Shown one piece after another: positions 7,302-17,722 of a stretch of 64,000 nt of DNA. Position 1 is the stretch's first letter; every line of letters starts with the position of its first letter. Below the pieces are notes generated by a model. It worked only from the letters and a program-made list of their open reading frames with translations. It was not told where the DNA came from and did not search any database. This DNA is from Paenibacillus sp. 1781tsa1 (GTDB lineage: Bacteria; Bacillota; Bacilli; Paenibacillales; Paenibacillaceae). A program made the position numbers and the translations under genes. The stretch is taken from positions 4,650,001-4,714,000 of the forward strand of contig NZ_JAMYWY010000001.1 of assembly GCF_024159265.1 (NCBI RefSeq). Direction: 5' to 3'.

Positions 7302-9284
7302 TTAATGTGTCAGGGTTGTCCATTCCACACCTTCGGGAAGCAGGGCCGCAATGCGGTCTTTGGCTTCCTTTTTGGTATACAGCGATTCATCGAGAATGAC
7401 CGCAGAACCGGAATCCGTGCTTGTCCGGATCAGACGTCCAAGACCTTGCTTCACACGCAGGAGCATATACGGAAGATCGATCTCTTCATAAGGTGCAGCC
7501 GACGCACTGCGTTTTGCATTGAACACAGGGTCCTGTGGCGGATACGGGAGCGACCAGATCATCACGTTGGATAATGACGGTCCTGGAACGTCCAGTCCTT
7601 CCCACAGATTCACGGAGCACAGCACACTCTCCTCATCCTGTTGGAATGCCGCAATCAGATCACTGATCTCCCGGTCGCCCTCATACATAAAGCGCAATCC
7701 TTCTGCTTCAGGCACATGAACAATGTCCTGCTTGAACGCACGCAATTCCTCCATCGTACGGAACAGGATGAGTGCACGTCCTCCACTTTCCTGAAGCATG
7801 GACACCGCGTCGCGCATGCGATTTTCATTTTCGGGATGACCCGGTATAGCTTCATCGGTAATTTTCATCTTCATTTTGTCCGCATAATCATACGGGGAGG
7901 CCACCGAGAACGATACAAAATCATCAATGCCCAGGCTGTCCGCCACATAACGGAATGAACTATCCACAGATAACGTTGCAGAGGAGAACACGATTGGAAT
8001 ACCTGTGTTGAACACACGCTCGTTCAGCATTTCCTTCACCGTACGCGGCATGATCGATAATGTCGTCTCGTCTTCACTCTCTTCCGCCCAGCAGATATAG
8101 CCATCTTCCTTACGGAATAGCGCAAGTGCAGACTGAATCATGTCCAAATGCTCTTCGACAACACGCATCTGGTACCCATCCAGCGAGAACAATCCACTTT
8201 CAAATACCAATTCTTCGCCAATGGCATCCAATACGTTGGTCAGCCGTTCAATCTCACGCAGAAGCGGAGCTTCTACCCGAACTTCTTTCCGTTCCGATCC
8301 CGGAATCGCCACCGTATACGTATCTAGTAACGCAAACAGGCGTTCACTGCTCTCAATGGCTTCATCCACACGCTCCGCGAGGGATTCACGAATCTCTCCT
8401 TCAAGCAGGCGAGTCACGAGTTCCTCGAAGATGCGGTGTTTCAGCTTGTAACTCAGTGCGTTCAGAGCTGCTTCTTCCAGCAAATGTCCTTCATCAAATA
8501 CAACCGAGCTGTGGTCAGGTAGCAGGGGCAGTTGTCCCTCGCGTTTGCGCGCATCATAGGTCCAGACATGCTCCATGTAGTAATCATGGGAACAGATGAT
8601 GATGTCTTTGGAACGACGGTAATGGTCACGCGACAGCGTCAGGCCGCAGCGTTGTCTTTTTGGACAAACAAAACAATCCTGGAACGGGTCCCAGTTGATT
8701 TTGTTCCATTGACGATCATTCAGATGTGGATACTGTTTGCGGTCACCGTATGGATGGAAAGCCTGAAGCGTACCCGGCGTGTTCACAAAATCCGGCAGGC
8801 TCTCATGCACTTCTTCAATAACAGGCGCATCCTCATCGGCGAATCGCACCGCACTTAATTTGTTCAGACAGACGTATTGGTCCGGGGACTTGCCGAGACG
8901 TGCGTCCACTTCCAGATCCAGATGTGCAGCCAGCTTCGCAATATCTCCGCCGGGCTTCACCAGTTGTTCAATCAAGGACTCATCGGCACAGGCGATCACG
9001 GCCGGTTTGCCCGTATAACGTGCATAACAGACCGCGTAGAGCAGATAGACTAACGTCTTGCCTGTTCCGACACCGGCCTCCGCCATAATGGTCTTTTTAT
9101 CTCCATAGGCCCGTTCGAGCTGGTACGCCATAAAAATCTGTTCATCCCGTACCTCGAAACCGGACTCTGGCAAAATATCGTAAAAAACATCGGCAACCCA
9201 TTCCCCTAGACGGGATACAAAGGGCTCTGCCGGATCATATGCAAAAGGATAACGTTGTGTAGACAATCCTAGGTCAGCCTCCAT
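7302..9284 (-). CDS. DinG/XPD-family ATP-dependent DNA helicase
   Basis: 660 aa. Walker A is GVGTGKT (71-77), motif II is DEGH, and the C-terminal half has FSSATLSVD, LWEGLDVPG and QGLGRLIRT (helicase motifs of the XPD/DinG family). Four cysteines (one in YVCLNK at about 138, then C-x2-C-x5-C in CFVCPKRQRC at about 204) form the expected Fe-S cluster site. The protein would unwind DNA 5' to 3', acting in repair or at R-loops. The B. subtilis type with an N-terminal exonuclease domain is not present. The start is unsure: the ATG at 9284 has no ribosome-binding site, whereas GGAGG just inside the frame could serve a TTG at 9266. Confidence 0.9.
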   Translation of the reverse strand: MEADLGLSTQRYPFAYDPAEPFVSRLGEWVADVFYDILPESGFEVRDEQIFMAYQLERAYGDKKTIMAEAGVGTGKTLVYLLYAVCYARYTGKPAVIACADESLIEQLVKPGGDIAKLAAHLDLEVDARLGKSPDQYVCLNKLSAVRFADEDAPVIEEVHESLPDFVNTPGTLQAFHPYGDRKQYPHLNDRQWNKINWDPFQDCFVCPKRQRCGLTLSRDHYRRSKDIIICSHDYYMEHVWTYDARKREGQLPLLPDHSSVVFDEGHLLEEAALNALSYKLKHRIFEELVTRLLEGEIRESLAERVDEAIESSERLFALLDTYTVAIPGSERKEVRVEAPLLREIERLTNVLDAIGEELVFESGLFSLDGYQMRVVEEHLDMIQSALALFRKEDGYICWAEESEDETTLSIMPRTVKEMLNERVFNTGIPIVFSSATLSVDSSFRYVADSLGIDDFVSFSVASPYDYADKMKMKITDEAIPGHPENENRMRDAVSMLQESGGRALILFRTMEELRAFKQDIVHVPEAEGLRFMYEGDREISDLIAAFQQDEESVLCSVNLWEGLDVPGPSLSNVMIWSLPYPPQDPVFNAKRSASAAPYEEIDLPYMLLRVKQGLGRLIRTSTDSGSAVILDESLYTKKEAKDRIAALLPEGVEWTTLTH

Positions 9285-9522
9285 TCTTAGACAAGCGGTC
9301 CAAATTTCATTTTCCGTTCAAAAAAGGCCGCTGGGCAAAAGTTAATTATCCCACGCCATGAGGCGGGTGACAAGATTTTTTTTACGAGGGAGCTCGCAGG
9401 GCGGTTGGTTAGTTTTTTCAAAAGGTCGTTTAGATGTTCGTTGGTTGCCATAATGTATAGAACCTGCCCACAGGGAAAATATATACAGGAATCCAACTTA
9501 AGGAAAGGTGGCGTTCCACTCC

Positions 9523-11115
9523 ATGGATAACCATTCTTCACAATCCGAGCATTCCTCAGACCAATCAAGCGAGACTTTAACGGACCGACAGGGACATCCC
9601 ATCACGGACAATCAGAACGTACGAACCGTTGGCAGCCGTGGACCGACAACACTGGAGAACTATCATTTTCTCGAAAAGATCACTCACTTCGACCGCGAAC
9701 GCATTCCGGAACGGGTTGTGCATGCCCGGGGTGCTGGTGCTCATGGCGTATTTGAAGCATATGGCACGGCCGGGAATGAACCAGTATCGAAGTATACACG
9801 GGCACGTCTGTTTCAGGAAAAAGGAAAAGAAACCCCCGTATTCGTTCGATTCTCAACGGTTATTCACGGTGGACACTCTCCCGAGACGCTACGGGACCCG
9901 CGTGGCTTTGCCGTGAAATTTTATACCGAAGATGGCAACTGGGATCTCGTCGGTAACAACCTGAAAATCTTTTTCATTCGTGATCCGCTCAAGTTCCCGG
10001 ATATGGTACACGCCTTCAAACCCGACCCGTTGACCAACGCACAGGATATGGAGCGGTTTTTCGATTTTGTCTCACTCAGTCCCGAAGCAACCCATATGGT
10101 GACGTTCCTCTTCTCCCCTTGGGGTATTCCGGCCAATTACCGTCAGATGCAAGGGTCAGGTGTCAATACATACAAATGGGTCAATCAGGAAGGCACGGGT
10201 GTACTCATCAAATACCACTGGGAACCGCTGAATCAGGGCATACGTAACCTGCTGCAAAAAGATGCGAGCGAGATTCAGGGGCAGAATTTCAACCATGCCA
10301 CACTGGATCTGTATCATGCCATTGAACAAGGCGACTATCCCGAATGGGAGCTGTGCGTTCAGGTGATGGAAGATGGCGAGCACCCGGAGCTGGACTTTGA
10401 CCCGTTGGATCCAACCAAGCTTTGGCCGCAGGAGCAGTTTCCTTTTCTACCCGTTGGCAAAATGACGTTGAACCGTAATCCCGAGGATTATTTCAATGAA
10501 GTGGAGCAAGCGGCATTTGGTACAGGTGTATTGGTGGACGGACTGGATTTCTCGGATGACAAGCTGCTGCAAGGACGCACCTTCTCCTATTCGGATACCC
10601 AGCGTCACCGGGTCGGTGCGAACTACCTGCAACTGCCTGTGAATGCGCCGAAGAACCGTGTTGCGACCAATCAGAGCGGCGGGCAGATGCAATATCAGGT
10701 GGATCGTGCACCGGGGCAGAATCCGCATGTGAACTACGAGCCTTCCTCTCTTGGTGGGTTAAAAGAAGCTACACCGCGCGGCCCGGAACATGAACCGTTG
10801 GTGGAAGGCAGGCTAGTGCGTGAGAAGATCGAACGCACGAATGATTTTGGACAAGCCGGGGATACCTACCGGGCATTCGAGGATTGGGAGCGGGATGAGC
10901 TAATCAGCAACATGGTCGATGCTCTGGCCCAATGCAAACCGGATATCCGGGAGCGCATGATCTCTCATTTTACCCAAGCGGATGCCGATTACGGTCGTCG
11001 TGTGGCGGAAGGACTGGCGTCAGTGCCTACCGATGATAGTGCAACTGTCCAGCCGAAACATGAACCAAGTGTCGAGCAAGCGAAGAAGCGCAGTCGTGAG
11101 ACGGACGGATATTAA
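9523..11115 (+). CDS. Monofunctional haem catalase
   Basis: 530 aa, small-subunit clade length. It decomposes hydrogen peroxide. The catalytic His67 is in PERVVHARGAGAHG, the distal Asn is in LVGNNLKIFFIRD, and the proximal haem Tyr is in RTFSYSDTQRHR (about 349). A Ser/Asp-rich N-terminal 25 residues and a charged C-terminal tail are extra. The ATG at 9523 is preferred (GGTGG about 11 nt upstream); a GTG at 9508 is also in frame but too close to its AAGG. No PerR box was recognised upstream. It could be named katA or katX, which cannot be separated by eye. Confidence 0.93.
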   Translation: MDNHSSQSEHSSDQSSETLTDRQGHPITDNQNVRTVGSRGPTTLENYHFLEKITHFDRERIPERVVHARGAGAHGVFEAYGTAGNEPVSKYTRARLFQEKGKETPVFVRFSTVIHGGHSPETLRDPRGFAVKFYTEDGNWDLVGNNLKIFFIRDPLKFPDMVHAFKPDPLTNAQDMERFFDFVSLSPEATHMVTFLFSPWGIPANYRQMQGSGVNTYKWVNQEGTGVLIKYHWEPLNQGIRNLLQKDASEIQGQNFNHATLDLYHAIEQGDYPEWELCVQVMEDGEHPELDFDPLDPTKLWPQEQFPFLPVGKMTLNRNPEDYFNEVEQAAFGTGVLVDGLDFSDDKLLQGRTFSYSDTQRHRVGANYLQLPVNAPKNRVATNQSGGQMQYQVDRAPGQNPHVNYEPSSLGGLKEATPRGPEHEPLVEGRLVREKIERTNDFGQAGDTYRAFEDWERDELISNMVDALAQCKPDIRERMISHFTQADADYGRRVAEGLASVPTDDSATVQPKHEPSVEQAKKRSRETDGY

Positions 11116-11282
11116 AGTGGGCAGCGTTGTAGAACTCTCGTCTATGCATCGCTTATAATGCAATGAGATTGTTCGGATCGATAAGTCCCAGCGTTGGTTT
11201 AATGGAGCACATCGCTTGATTCGATGAGTCTTGCCATGAAGGACAGTGCTTACAAGGATCATATAATGCCACTTCGAACATC

Positions 11283-11327
11283 GCCCCAATAGTCTCGTTG
11301 CCTCTGGCAGCCGCTATGGGGCTTTTT
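11283..11327 (+). terminator. Terminator downstream of catalase
   Basis: GCCCCAATAG pairs with CTATGGGGC across a 20-nt loop, followed by five T. It is the first such structure after the catalase stop at 11115. The region 11330-11772 contains no gene that I can support. Confidence 0.75.
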
Positions 11328-11772
11328 GTTATACGTTGATTGCCCCATCATTTCGATAGAGGGCACGGATTATGCTTACGATCTCCTATTGGATGCGTAC
11401 GGCTCTTTATTTGAAAATGCGAAGTTCATTTGGGTGGATTGAGGGTGAGTCTCGTGCCTTGAGCGTTGTAAAAGCGTGCATCTCGAAGTTCATTTCAGAT
11501 GATTCATCGTTAAATCAGGGCTACCAGCCAATGTCAGGATTACATGTAACCTGTAAAACTCCATGCACTGGGAGCGACTACGCCTAACCTGCCTGTATCT
11601 TGACCCATGTGATCAAATGATTATTGAAGATGACGTTTACAACATTCACCATAAAACTATGCTGTACAGATAGTATTCATTCCATCGCAATGATCTACTT
11701 CATCGATGCATCTGTCCGGCATACCGTAACAGCTCACGCATTCCATTTTCCATTAACCAAGGAGGTCTATTA

Positions 11773-13152
11773 ATGAAATTATTCCCATCCACATCTACTC
11801 ATGTGTCTGTACGATCTGTACATTCCCTGAAGGAGCGCTCCCTCAAATCAAAAATGGCCCAGATCTGTCTGAGTGCCGCTTTCCCTCTTTTATTGATTGG
11901 TGGTGGATCGGTTAGCGCGGCGGATGTAATTGAGAGCAACTTGCAAAATAATCCATCAGAAGCCGTGGCTACCTCAAGTGTGGCACTTGCTGCGGGTGAT
12001 CTCTATGTCTCCCCTAACGGCTCAGCCAGTAATCCAGGAACCATCAACAGTCCAACGTCTCTGGCTAACGCATTGACCCAGATCGCTCCGGGCAAAACGA
12101 TCTATCTGCGCGGCGGCACCTACAGCTTCTCGCAGACCATTACCATTGAACGTGGTAACAGTGGCACCTCCTCACAACGTAAAAATCTGGTGGCGTATGG
12201 ATCGGAGAAACCGGTCTTTGATTTCTCAGCCCAAACCTTCGCTTCCACTAATCGTGGACTGCAAATGTTCGGAGACTACTGGTTCGTCAAAGGTCTTGAG
12301 GTGAAAGGTGCGGGTGACAACGGAATCTTCATCGGAGGCAGCTACAACCGCCTGGAGCAGATCGAAGCCCATCACAATCGGGATACGGGGATTCAAATGG
12401 GACGTTATGCTTCCACCGCCGCCAAGAGTGAATGGCCTGCATATAATGAAGTCATTCGTTCCTACTCCCACAACAACTACGACCCGGATGACGGCGAGGA
12501 TGCAGACGGTTTTGCCGCCAAACTGACCGTTGGCCCGGGCAACGTCTTCGACGGCTGCATTGCGGCCTATAACGTGGACGATGGCTGGGATCTGTATAGC
12601 AAAACGGACACAGGCGCCATCGGCGCGGTCACGATCCGCAACAGCATCGCCTACGCTAACGGTGCAACATCAGACGGTACTTCTACCTCCAACAGTGATG
12701 GCAACGGCTTCAAGCTCGGAGGCGAGAAAATTGCAGTGAATCATATTGTGGAGAACAACATTGCGTTTAATAATAAAAAGCATGGCTTCACCTATAACAG
12801 CAATCCAGGTTCGATCCAGATGAAAAATAACACCTCCTGGAACAATGGACAAAGCAACTTTGCCTTTGATGTAGGCACCCACATCTTCACCAACAACCTG
12901 TCCTTCCAAGGCGGAGCCAGTGACAAAACAAGCGGAACCGACGTCAGCAGCACCAACGTCTGGTGGAAGAACAAAAAAAGCGAGAACGCCAAAGGCCTGC
13001 TCGCCAGCGCAGCCGACTTTGTCTCCCTCGTACCTTCGGTAACACGTAGCGCGGACGGAACACCTATCTTGGATAATTTCCTCAAGCTTGCGGGTGGTAG
13101 TGATCTGATTGGATCGGGTACGCCAGCGGGTACAAATATCGGGGCGCGGTAG
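11773..13152 (+). CDS. Secreted pectate lyase, PL9-type parallel beta-helix
   Basis: 459 aa. A long signal peptide ends near VSA-A (about 50), with a twin-Lys region before the hydrophobic core. The mature part begins DLYVSPNGSASNPGTINSPT, the usual start of PL9 and PL1-like beta-helix enzymes, and runs through repeated coils. The calcium/catalytic region YDPDDGEDADGFAAKLTVGP and NVDDGWDLYSKTDTG is characteristic of PL9, where calcium-binding Asp residues and a Lys act in beta-elimination of polygalacturonate. AAGGAGG precedes the ATG. It is monocistronic with its own terminator (13181-13246). It indicates growth on plant cell walls. Confidence 0.9.
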   Translation: MKLFPSTSTHVSVRSVHSLKERSLKSKMAQICLSAAFPLLLIGGGSVSAADVIESNLQNNPSEAVATSSVALAAGDLYVSPNGSASNPGTINSPTSLANALTQIAPGKTIYLRGGTYSFSQTITIERGNSGTSSQRKNLVAYGSEKPVFDFSAQTFASTNRGLQMFGDYWFVKGLEVKGAGDNGIFIGGSYNRLEQIEAHHNRDTGIQMGRYASTAAKSEWPAYNEVIRSYSHNNYDPDDGEDADGFAAKLTVGPGNVFDGCIAAYNVDDGWDLYSKTDTGAIGAVTIRNSIAYANGATSDGTSTSNSDGNGFKLGGEKIAVNHIVENNIAFNNKKHGFTYNSNPGSIQMKNNTSWNNGQSNFAFDVGTHIFTNNLSFQGGASDKTSGTDVSSTNVWWKNKKSENAKGLLASAADFVSLVPSVTRSADGTPILDNFLKLAGGSDLIGSGTPAGTNIGAR

Positions 13153-13180
13153 GTTGTTGGTCAGTGAGATAAAGGAATAA

Positions 13181-13246
13181 TTCAAAAGCAAAGTCCCCTC
13201 CCCATGCCAACCTGATCGGTGGTAATGGAGAAGGGGATTTTTGAAT
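13181..13246. terminator. Terminator after the pectate lyase
   Basis: AGTCCCCTCCCCAT pairs with ATGGAGAAGGGGAT around a 17-nt loop, with TTCAAAA and TTTTGAA as outer arms. It is symmetrical, so it may also stop transcription from the leftward DUF6809 gene. Confidence 0.8.
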
Positions 13247-13289
13247 TGCTTTGTATTGTCTGCCGCTGGCTTATGAAGTAGGTAAATAC

Positions 13290-13571
13290 TCACGGTTTGG
13301 CTAAAACCTCAATGATGAGTCTACCGCCTGTACGAAAACCTTTCTCAAAAGCTGCTTCCACATACATAGATGTGGACTGTCCGATAAGGTCTACTAATTG
13401 CTCCAAAGCATCGTATTCTGTATCTGTGAGATTTGTTTTGTAGTTATGCATCATGTCCGATATTTGACGATTGATCTCCTGATACTCTTCTTGCTCCGGA
13501 TGAATCGACTCGTCCAACCGCAGGTTCCCGTGAAACAAATCCTCGATCAGGTTTGACATGTTATTCTTCAT
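13290..13571 (-). CDS. DUF6809-like small protein
   Basis: 93 aa, soluble and helical, with a strongly acidic N-terminal part. It begins MKNNMSNLIEDLFHGNLRL and contains YDALEQLVDLIGQSTSMYVE, a pattern I associate with DUF6809, small Firmicutes proteins of unknown function often found near recombination or mobile genes. GAGGTGA lies about 9 nt before the ATG at 13571. It lies 117 bp downstream of the large helicase-nuclease gene on the same strand, so it could be the last gene of that transcript. Confidence 0.75.
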   Translation of the reverse strand: MKNNMSNLIEDLFHGNLRLDESIHPEQEEYQEINRQISDMMHNYKTNLTDTEYDALEQLVDLIGQSTSMYVEAAFEKGFRTGGRLIIEVLAKP

Positions 13572-13688
13572 GCTATAGTCACCTCAGGAAGATTGTAATT
13601 CAAGGAATGTGGCGAGATGGGGATTTAGCGGGAAATCCGCTAGTTTTGTCTTTAGTTCATTCATATGGAAATTTTAAAATTTAAACTC

Positions 13689-16600
13689 TTAATAGAAATT
13701 TCTTTCTCCTTTTTCAATTAATTCTTTGATTCGTTGATCTATTTTCTCAATTTCATAGGCAGGATTCTTCCACCAGTTTCTACTCCAAATTCGCTCAATG
13801 ATCCATCCTCTTGATTCCAGATATCTTTGTCTGTAGACATCACGTTCTCTAGCACTTGGCGAACTGTGATACATAGCTCCATCACATTCTATACCTAGAA
13901 TATATCTGGAAGAATCATTCGGATGGACAACTGCCATATCAATTCGATAACCTGACATACCTACCTGAGTAGTCAGTTCATATCCCAAGTTACGGAGTTG
14001 CTGATACACTTGTTCTTCAAATGGAGAATCAAATTGTAAGGATTGCTGAGCTGTATGCGTGCTTATTGTTTCATTGATCTCTTGAATCACCGATTTGATA
14101 TCTTCATTTTTATTTCCAGAAACGGCTCTAGCATATTTCAGGTAACTTTTGAATAATCTAGGACCTGGTTCTGACGCATTGGCTACATTTAAATCCTCGG
14201 GCTCAATGCTGGAAACTACTGTTATGCTTTCCTTAGCACGTGTAATCGCAACATTAAGTCGATTTTCACCATTCTTTTGATTGAGTGTTCCAAAACGGTT
14301 ATACACTTTTCCTTCTTCATTTTTAGCGTATCCGATAGAAAATATAATAATATCTCGCTCGTCACCCTGAACATTCTCAATATTTTTTACAAAGAGCCTC
14401 TCATCTAAGTCACGAGCCATTTGTTCCGTGTAAAGTACTCTGAACTCTTCGTCTTCTAAAACTGTCTTATCAATCACGTCAAGAATTTTAGACTGTTGTT
14501 TCGCGTTGAATGTAATGATACCAACCGATTTTTGATCTTGTTCGATTAATATCTTTTTCAACTGCATCACAACTTCCAAAGCTTCAACTTCGTTAGACTG
14601 ATTCAACCATCTTCCGTTTACCTTTTTCCAGACAATTGCAGGCGGGATTTTAAACGGAGTAACATTGGGTGCAATTTGGACATAACCATTATAAAAAGCA
14701 TGGTTTGAGAAATTAATTAGCTCTTCAAATTTTGACCGATAATGCCACTGTAAAATCTTTTCTGGAAAGCGTCTTTTCGCTAAATTCAGTAGGCTTAAAG
14801 ACTCGTCCACATCATACTTCGCTTCGTCATCGTCTTCGTCATCTGCATAGCCGGATCTAAACAAGTTAGATGGTTGAAGTTGCTTTTCATCCCCAGCTAC
14901 AATAATTTGTTTTCCACGATATACAGAAGGCATGCTGCTTTCAACCGTTAATTGTGAAGCCTCATCAAAGATAACAATATCAAACATTCCCTCTTGAAGA
15001 GGAAAAATTGAAGAGACCACATCTGGCGAAGCCAGCCAAACGGGTAAAATATCTGCTAATACGTTATCGCTGAATTGGTTTACTAACTTTCGAAGAGGCC
15101 AAATCATTCTCTTTTTACTCGTTTGATGCTTTAACTCTTTTGTAAATTGTCCTTTATTAAGTTGCAGAAGATTAACATGATTCCTTAATTCGTGAATTAA
15201 ATATTTTGCTGATACTTCCCGTTTTTCTTCTAATAATTTTGCAAATGATTGGCGTATTCTCCTAAATTCGTTTGTAGAAATCTTCTGAACATCAGGGTAC
15301 TTCGCTTCAATTTGATCAATCCAGTGTACATATGCAGAATTCTTAAAAATGTCGACCCAAGACTTATTGAGGGACTTCTCATAATCAACTTTTTTTTCCT
15401 GCAAGGCTGTTATAATGCTTTTTATTTCAATGCTGGACTGCTTCCAGAACGTATCCATTGATTTCAAATCATCAAAATCTTGCTGGAAATATTCTAAAAA
15501 CAAGATTAATTCTTGTAAAGGAATTTCCCCGTCTGCTACTCGCTCCTGTAACCTTACTACATCTTCTCCCTTGACTAGTGAACGTAATGCATTCAAATCT
15601 TCATTTAGTGTCATGGTTATTTTGCCTAAGTCGTACGTGTACTTTAAAATCTTTTTAATTTTTACCCACTCGGTTGAATTTGTTCCTTTAAATACCTCTC
15701 CATTCGTAATCTGACCAATGATGGATTTGCCTGTAAGTTTGGTCCACCAGAATAAGCGTAGCCCTGGAAAAAAACGCTTTTGATTACCATCAAGTTCTGG
15801 ATATATTTTGTTTATCTTTTGTTGAACTTCCCAAGCGTAAGCAGGAGTGAACTTTATCAGACCTAACTTTTCGATAATATCTATGGCTTTTTTTGCTTTA
15901 TCAATTAAATCTTCCAATTTCTTAATCGTATCCAGTTTCTCTTTTATATCAAAGTCAGCAAAACTATTACGATCACGAAGCGGATATTGCTCTTTTCCAT
16001 ACAACTCATACCATTCTCCATACGTGAATAAAGCCTCCGTCATTTTAGGAAAAGACTCCTTCGACAACTGACCAGAAACGTTTTGTAGCGAAATGATCTT
16101 GTTTGAATCAATAATAGGATTGGATAGACCATAAAGTTCATACAATCTGTAACCAAACGGTTGCTTTTCGTAAAGTGCTCTTGCAATTGTATTAAGTAAT
16201 TCTTCTTGCTCATTCAGCCTGGAGGTAACGTTTATTAATTGTTCTAAAGCTTCAGCAAATTGCAAATCGTTATGCTCTAATATTGTCGTTATCTTTTGAT
16301 AAAGTAATTTTCGATCAACATTTTCATCGTGTACCAGAGCAATATGATCACTTAGACCTAATGTATTCATCCGTTGATAAACCACATCTAATGCAGCTCG
16401 TTTTTGACATACAACCAGAATTTTTTTCTTTCTATGTAGAGCATCCGTAATTAGATTTACGATAACTTGGGATTTACCTGTTCCTGGAGGTCCATGGACA
16501 ACAAGACCTTTTTGGAAACGAGCTTCTCGAATAATTTCTTCTTGTGAACCATCACTTTGCAATACATTTAAAATATCACCTTTAATATCAACTCGTTCAT

Positions 16601-17444
16601 CAAGTTTTACTGGATTAGACAATAATCCTTCATCCCTTGATTGATTAATATTAAAATCAATCATTTCTCCCACTAATGCAAGGGAACTGGAATCATTTAA
16701 ATGAATTAATTCATCGAAATCGCGAACGATGGCTGATCCGCCTTGCGGAAAATCTCCTATCACTGCATTTTCCAACAGTCTCATATTTGATACTTGTGGA
16801 ATGTCATTAGACATGTACTCTTTTAAGCGACTTAGTCCCGTTTTTGTATATTCCACCTTTAGCTGTTGCTTTGCCAAGAAATTGATAACTTCATTAAAAT
16901 CCATAGAACCTGCAACTGAGGCAGCCTCTTCGAAAATCTCTTCTGAAAAATTAAGTTGATTTAACTTCTTCAAGGCCAGAAAAAGAGTTCTATTAAGCTG
17001 TGGGCCACCCTCCTCGAGTTGAATTACCCACTTTTGTAGCTTGGTATTATCTTTCTCTAGTCGGATTGGGAACAAAAAAAGAGGAGCTTGAATGAAGGTA
17101 CCATCTACAAGAGTTCCTGATAAGAATGGATAGCCTAAGTATAAATCATGGACACCTGACTCATCTTCTGTCGCTTTAATTTGACGATAAAGATCTGTAA
17201 GTTTTTTGGATAAACTCATTGACTTTTCACTATCGATTGACGGCTTCAGTAAAGTGATCTTCTCTTTGATTCTCTGTTCTAAAATCGCCTTTAGAATTGA
17301 TTCAGAATCTTGCCTTGTTTCCATAATATCTATTGCAGAAAGGTCGAAGCTCCATTTCTGATAAATCTTTAATAATCGAATGGAGCGATTACGTTTATTG
17401 ATATTGTTTAGCTTATCTCTCATGTGCAGTAACTGATCTTTCAA
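13689..17444 (-). CDS. DUF4011-type SF1 helicase fused to a C-terminal Vsr/MTES_1575-like nuclease
   Basis: About 1251 aa. The N-terminal region (helical, NKRNRSIRLL) fits DUF4011. Superfamily 1 helicase motifs follow: Walker A GPPGTGKS (about residue 318), FDEASQ (about 826), WHYRS, NVQGDERD and NVAITRAKE. The last 110 residues hold a Vsr-like endonuclease fold: SPFEEQVYQQL, GYRIDMAVV, GIECDGAMYHSS and RQRYLESRGW. This is the order reported for the DUF4011-helicase-Vsr anti-phage protein. The frame is open from 17525, but a TATAAT (17469-17474) and GAGG near 17455 point to the TTG at 17444 as the true start. The GHKL gene lies upstream on the same strand. Base composition is more AT-rich than the flanking core genes. 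Confidence 0.85.
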   Translation of the reverse strand: MKDQLLHMRDKLNNINKRNRSIRLLKIYQKWSFDLSAIDIMETRQDSESILKAILEQRIKEKITLLKPSIDSEKSMSLSKKLTDLYRQIKATEDESGVHDLYLGYPFLSGTLVDGTFIQAPLFLFPIRLEKDNTKLQKWVIQLEEGGPQLNRTLFLALKKLNQLNFSEEIFEEAASVAGSMDFNEVINFLAKQQLKVEYTKTGLSRLKEYMSNDIPQVSNMRLLENAVIGDFPQGGSAIVRDFDELIHLNDSSSLALVGEMIDFNINQSRDEGLLSNPVKLDERVDIKGDILNVLQSDGSQEEIIREARFQKGLVVHGPPGTGKSQVIVNLITDALHRKKKILVVCQKRAALDVVYQRMNTLGLSDHIALVHDENVDRKLLYQKITTILEHNDLQFAEALEQLINVTSRLNEQEELLNTIARALYEKQPFGYRLYELYGLSNPIIDSNKIISLQNVSGQLSKESFPKMTEALFTYGEWYELYGKEQYPLRDRNSFADFDIKEKLDTIKKLEDLIDKAKKAIDIIEKLGLIKFTPAYAWEVQQKINKIYPELDGNQKRFFPGLRLFWWTKLTGKSIIGQITNGEVFKGTNSTEWVKIKKILKYTYDLGKITMTLNEDLNALRSLVKGEDVVRLQERVADGEIPLQELILFLEYFQQDFDDLKSMDTFWKQSSIEIKSIITALQEKKVDYEKSLNKSWVDIFKNSAYVHWIDQIEAKYPDVQKISTNEFRRIRQSFAKLLEEKREVSAKYLIHELRNHVNLLQLNKGQFTKELKHQTSKKRMIWPLRKLVNQFSDNVLADILPVWLASPDVVSSIFPLQEGMFDIVIFDEASQLTVESSMPSVYRGKQIIVAGDEKQLQPSNLFRSGYADDEDDDEAKYDVDESLSLLNLAKRRFPEKILQWHYRSKFEELINFSNHAFYNGYVQIAPNVTPFKIPPAIVWKKVNGRWLNQSNEVEALEVVMQLKKILIEQDQKSVGIITFNAKQQSKILDVIDKTVLEDEEFRVLYTEQMARDLDERLFVKNIENVQGDERDIIIFSIGYAKNEEGKVYNRFGTLNQKNGENRLNVAITRAKESITVVSSIEPEDLNVANASEPGPRLFKSYLKYARAVSGNKNEDIKSVIQEINETISTHTAQQSLQFDSPFEEQVYQQLRNLGYELTTQVGMSGYRIDMAVVHPNDSSRYILGIECDGAMYHSSPSARERDVYRQRYLESRGWIIERIWSRNWWKNPAYEIEKIDQRIKELIEKGERNFY

Positions 17445-17468
17445 TGCTTTCACGTCCTCAAAACAGAA

Positions 17469-17474
17469 ATTATA
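17469..17474 (-). promoter_or_regulatory. Putative -10 box inside the open frame of the helicase-nuclease gene
   Basis: Reverse-strand TATAAT lies 13 nt before TGAGG and 24 nt before the TTG at 17444. It suggests the helicase gene has its own promoter and that residues encoded upstream of 17444 are not translated. The -35 region is poor. Confidence 0.4.
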
Positions 17475-17722
17475 TCGGTATGGTATTATTACATTAGAAA
17501 ACTGAAAAATCAGCAAATATAACAAAAAATCTACGTATATTCATAATACAACACTGACAGCAACATTGAAAATTGAGACCAAACCCGTCAAGTTACATAA
17601 AACTAGACCCAGCATAAGCTGAGCCCGATGGTGGTATTTGTATCTGCGCAAGTTAGTATTTTACGTAAAAACTCAAATATCTTCAGTTCAAAGTTCAATC
17701 ATTCCCCTAAACGATATCCGTT

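Noticed and set aside
12670..13293. Leftward frame of 207 codons opposite the pectate lyase end
   Set aside because: Antisense to well-conserved beta-helix coding sequence and crossing its terminator.
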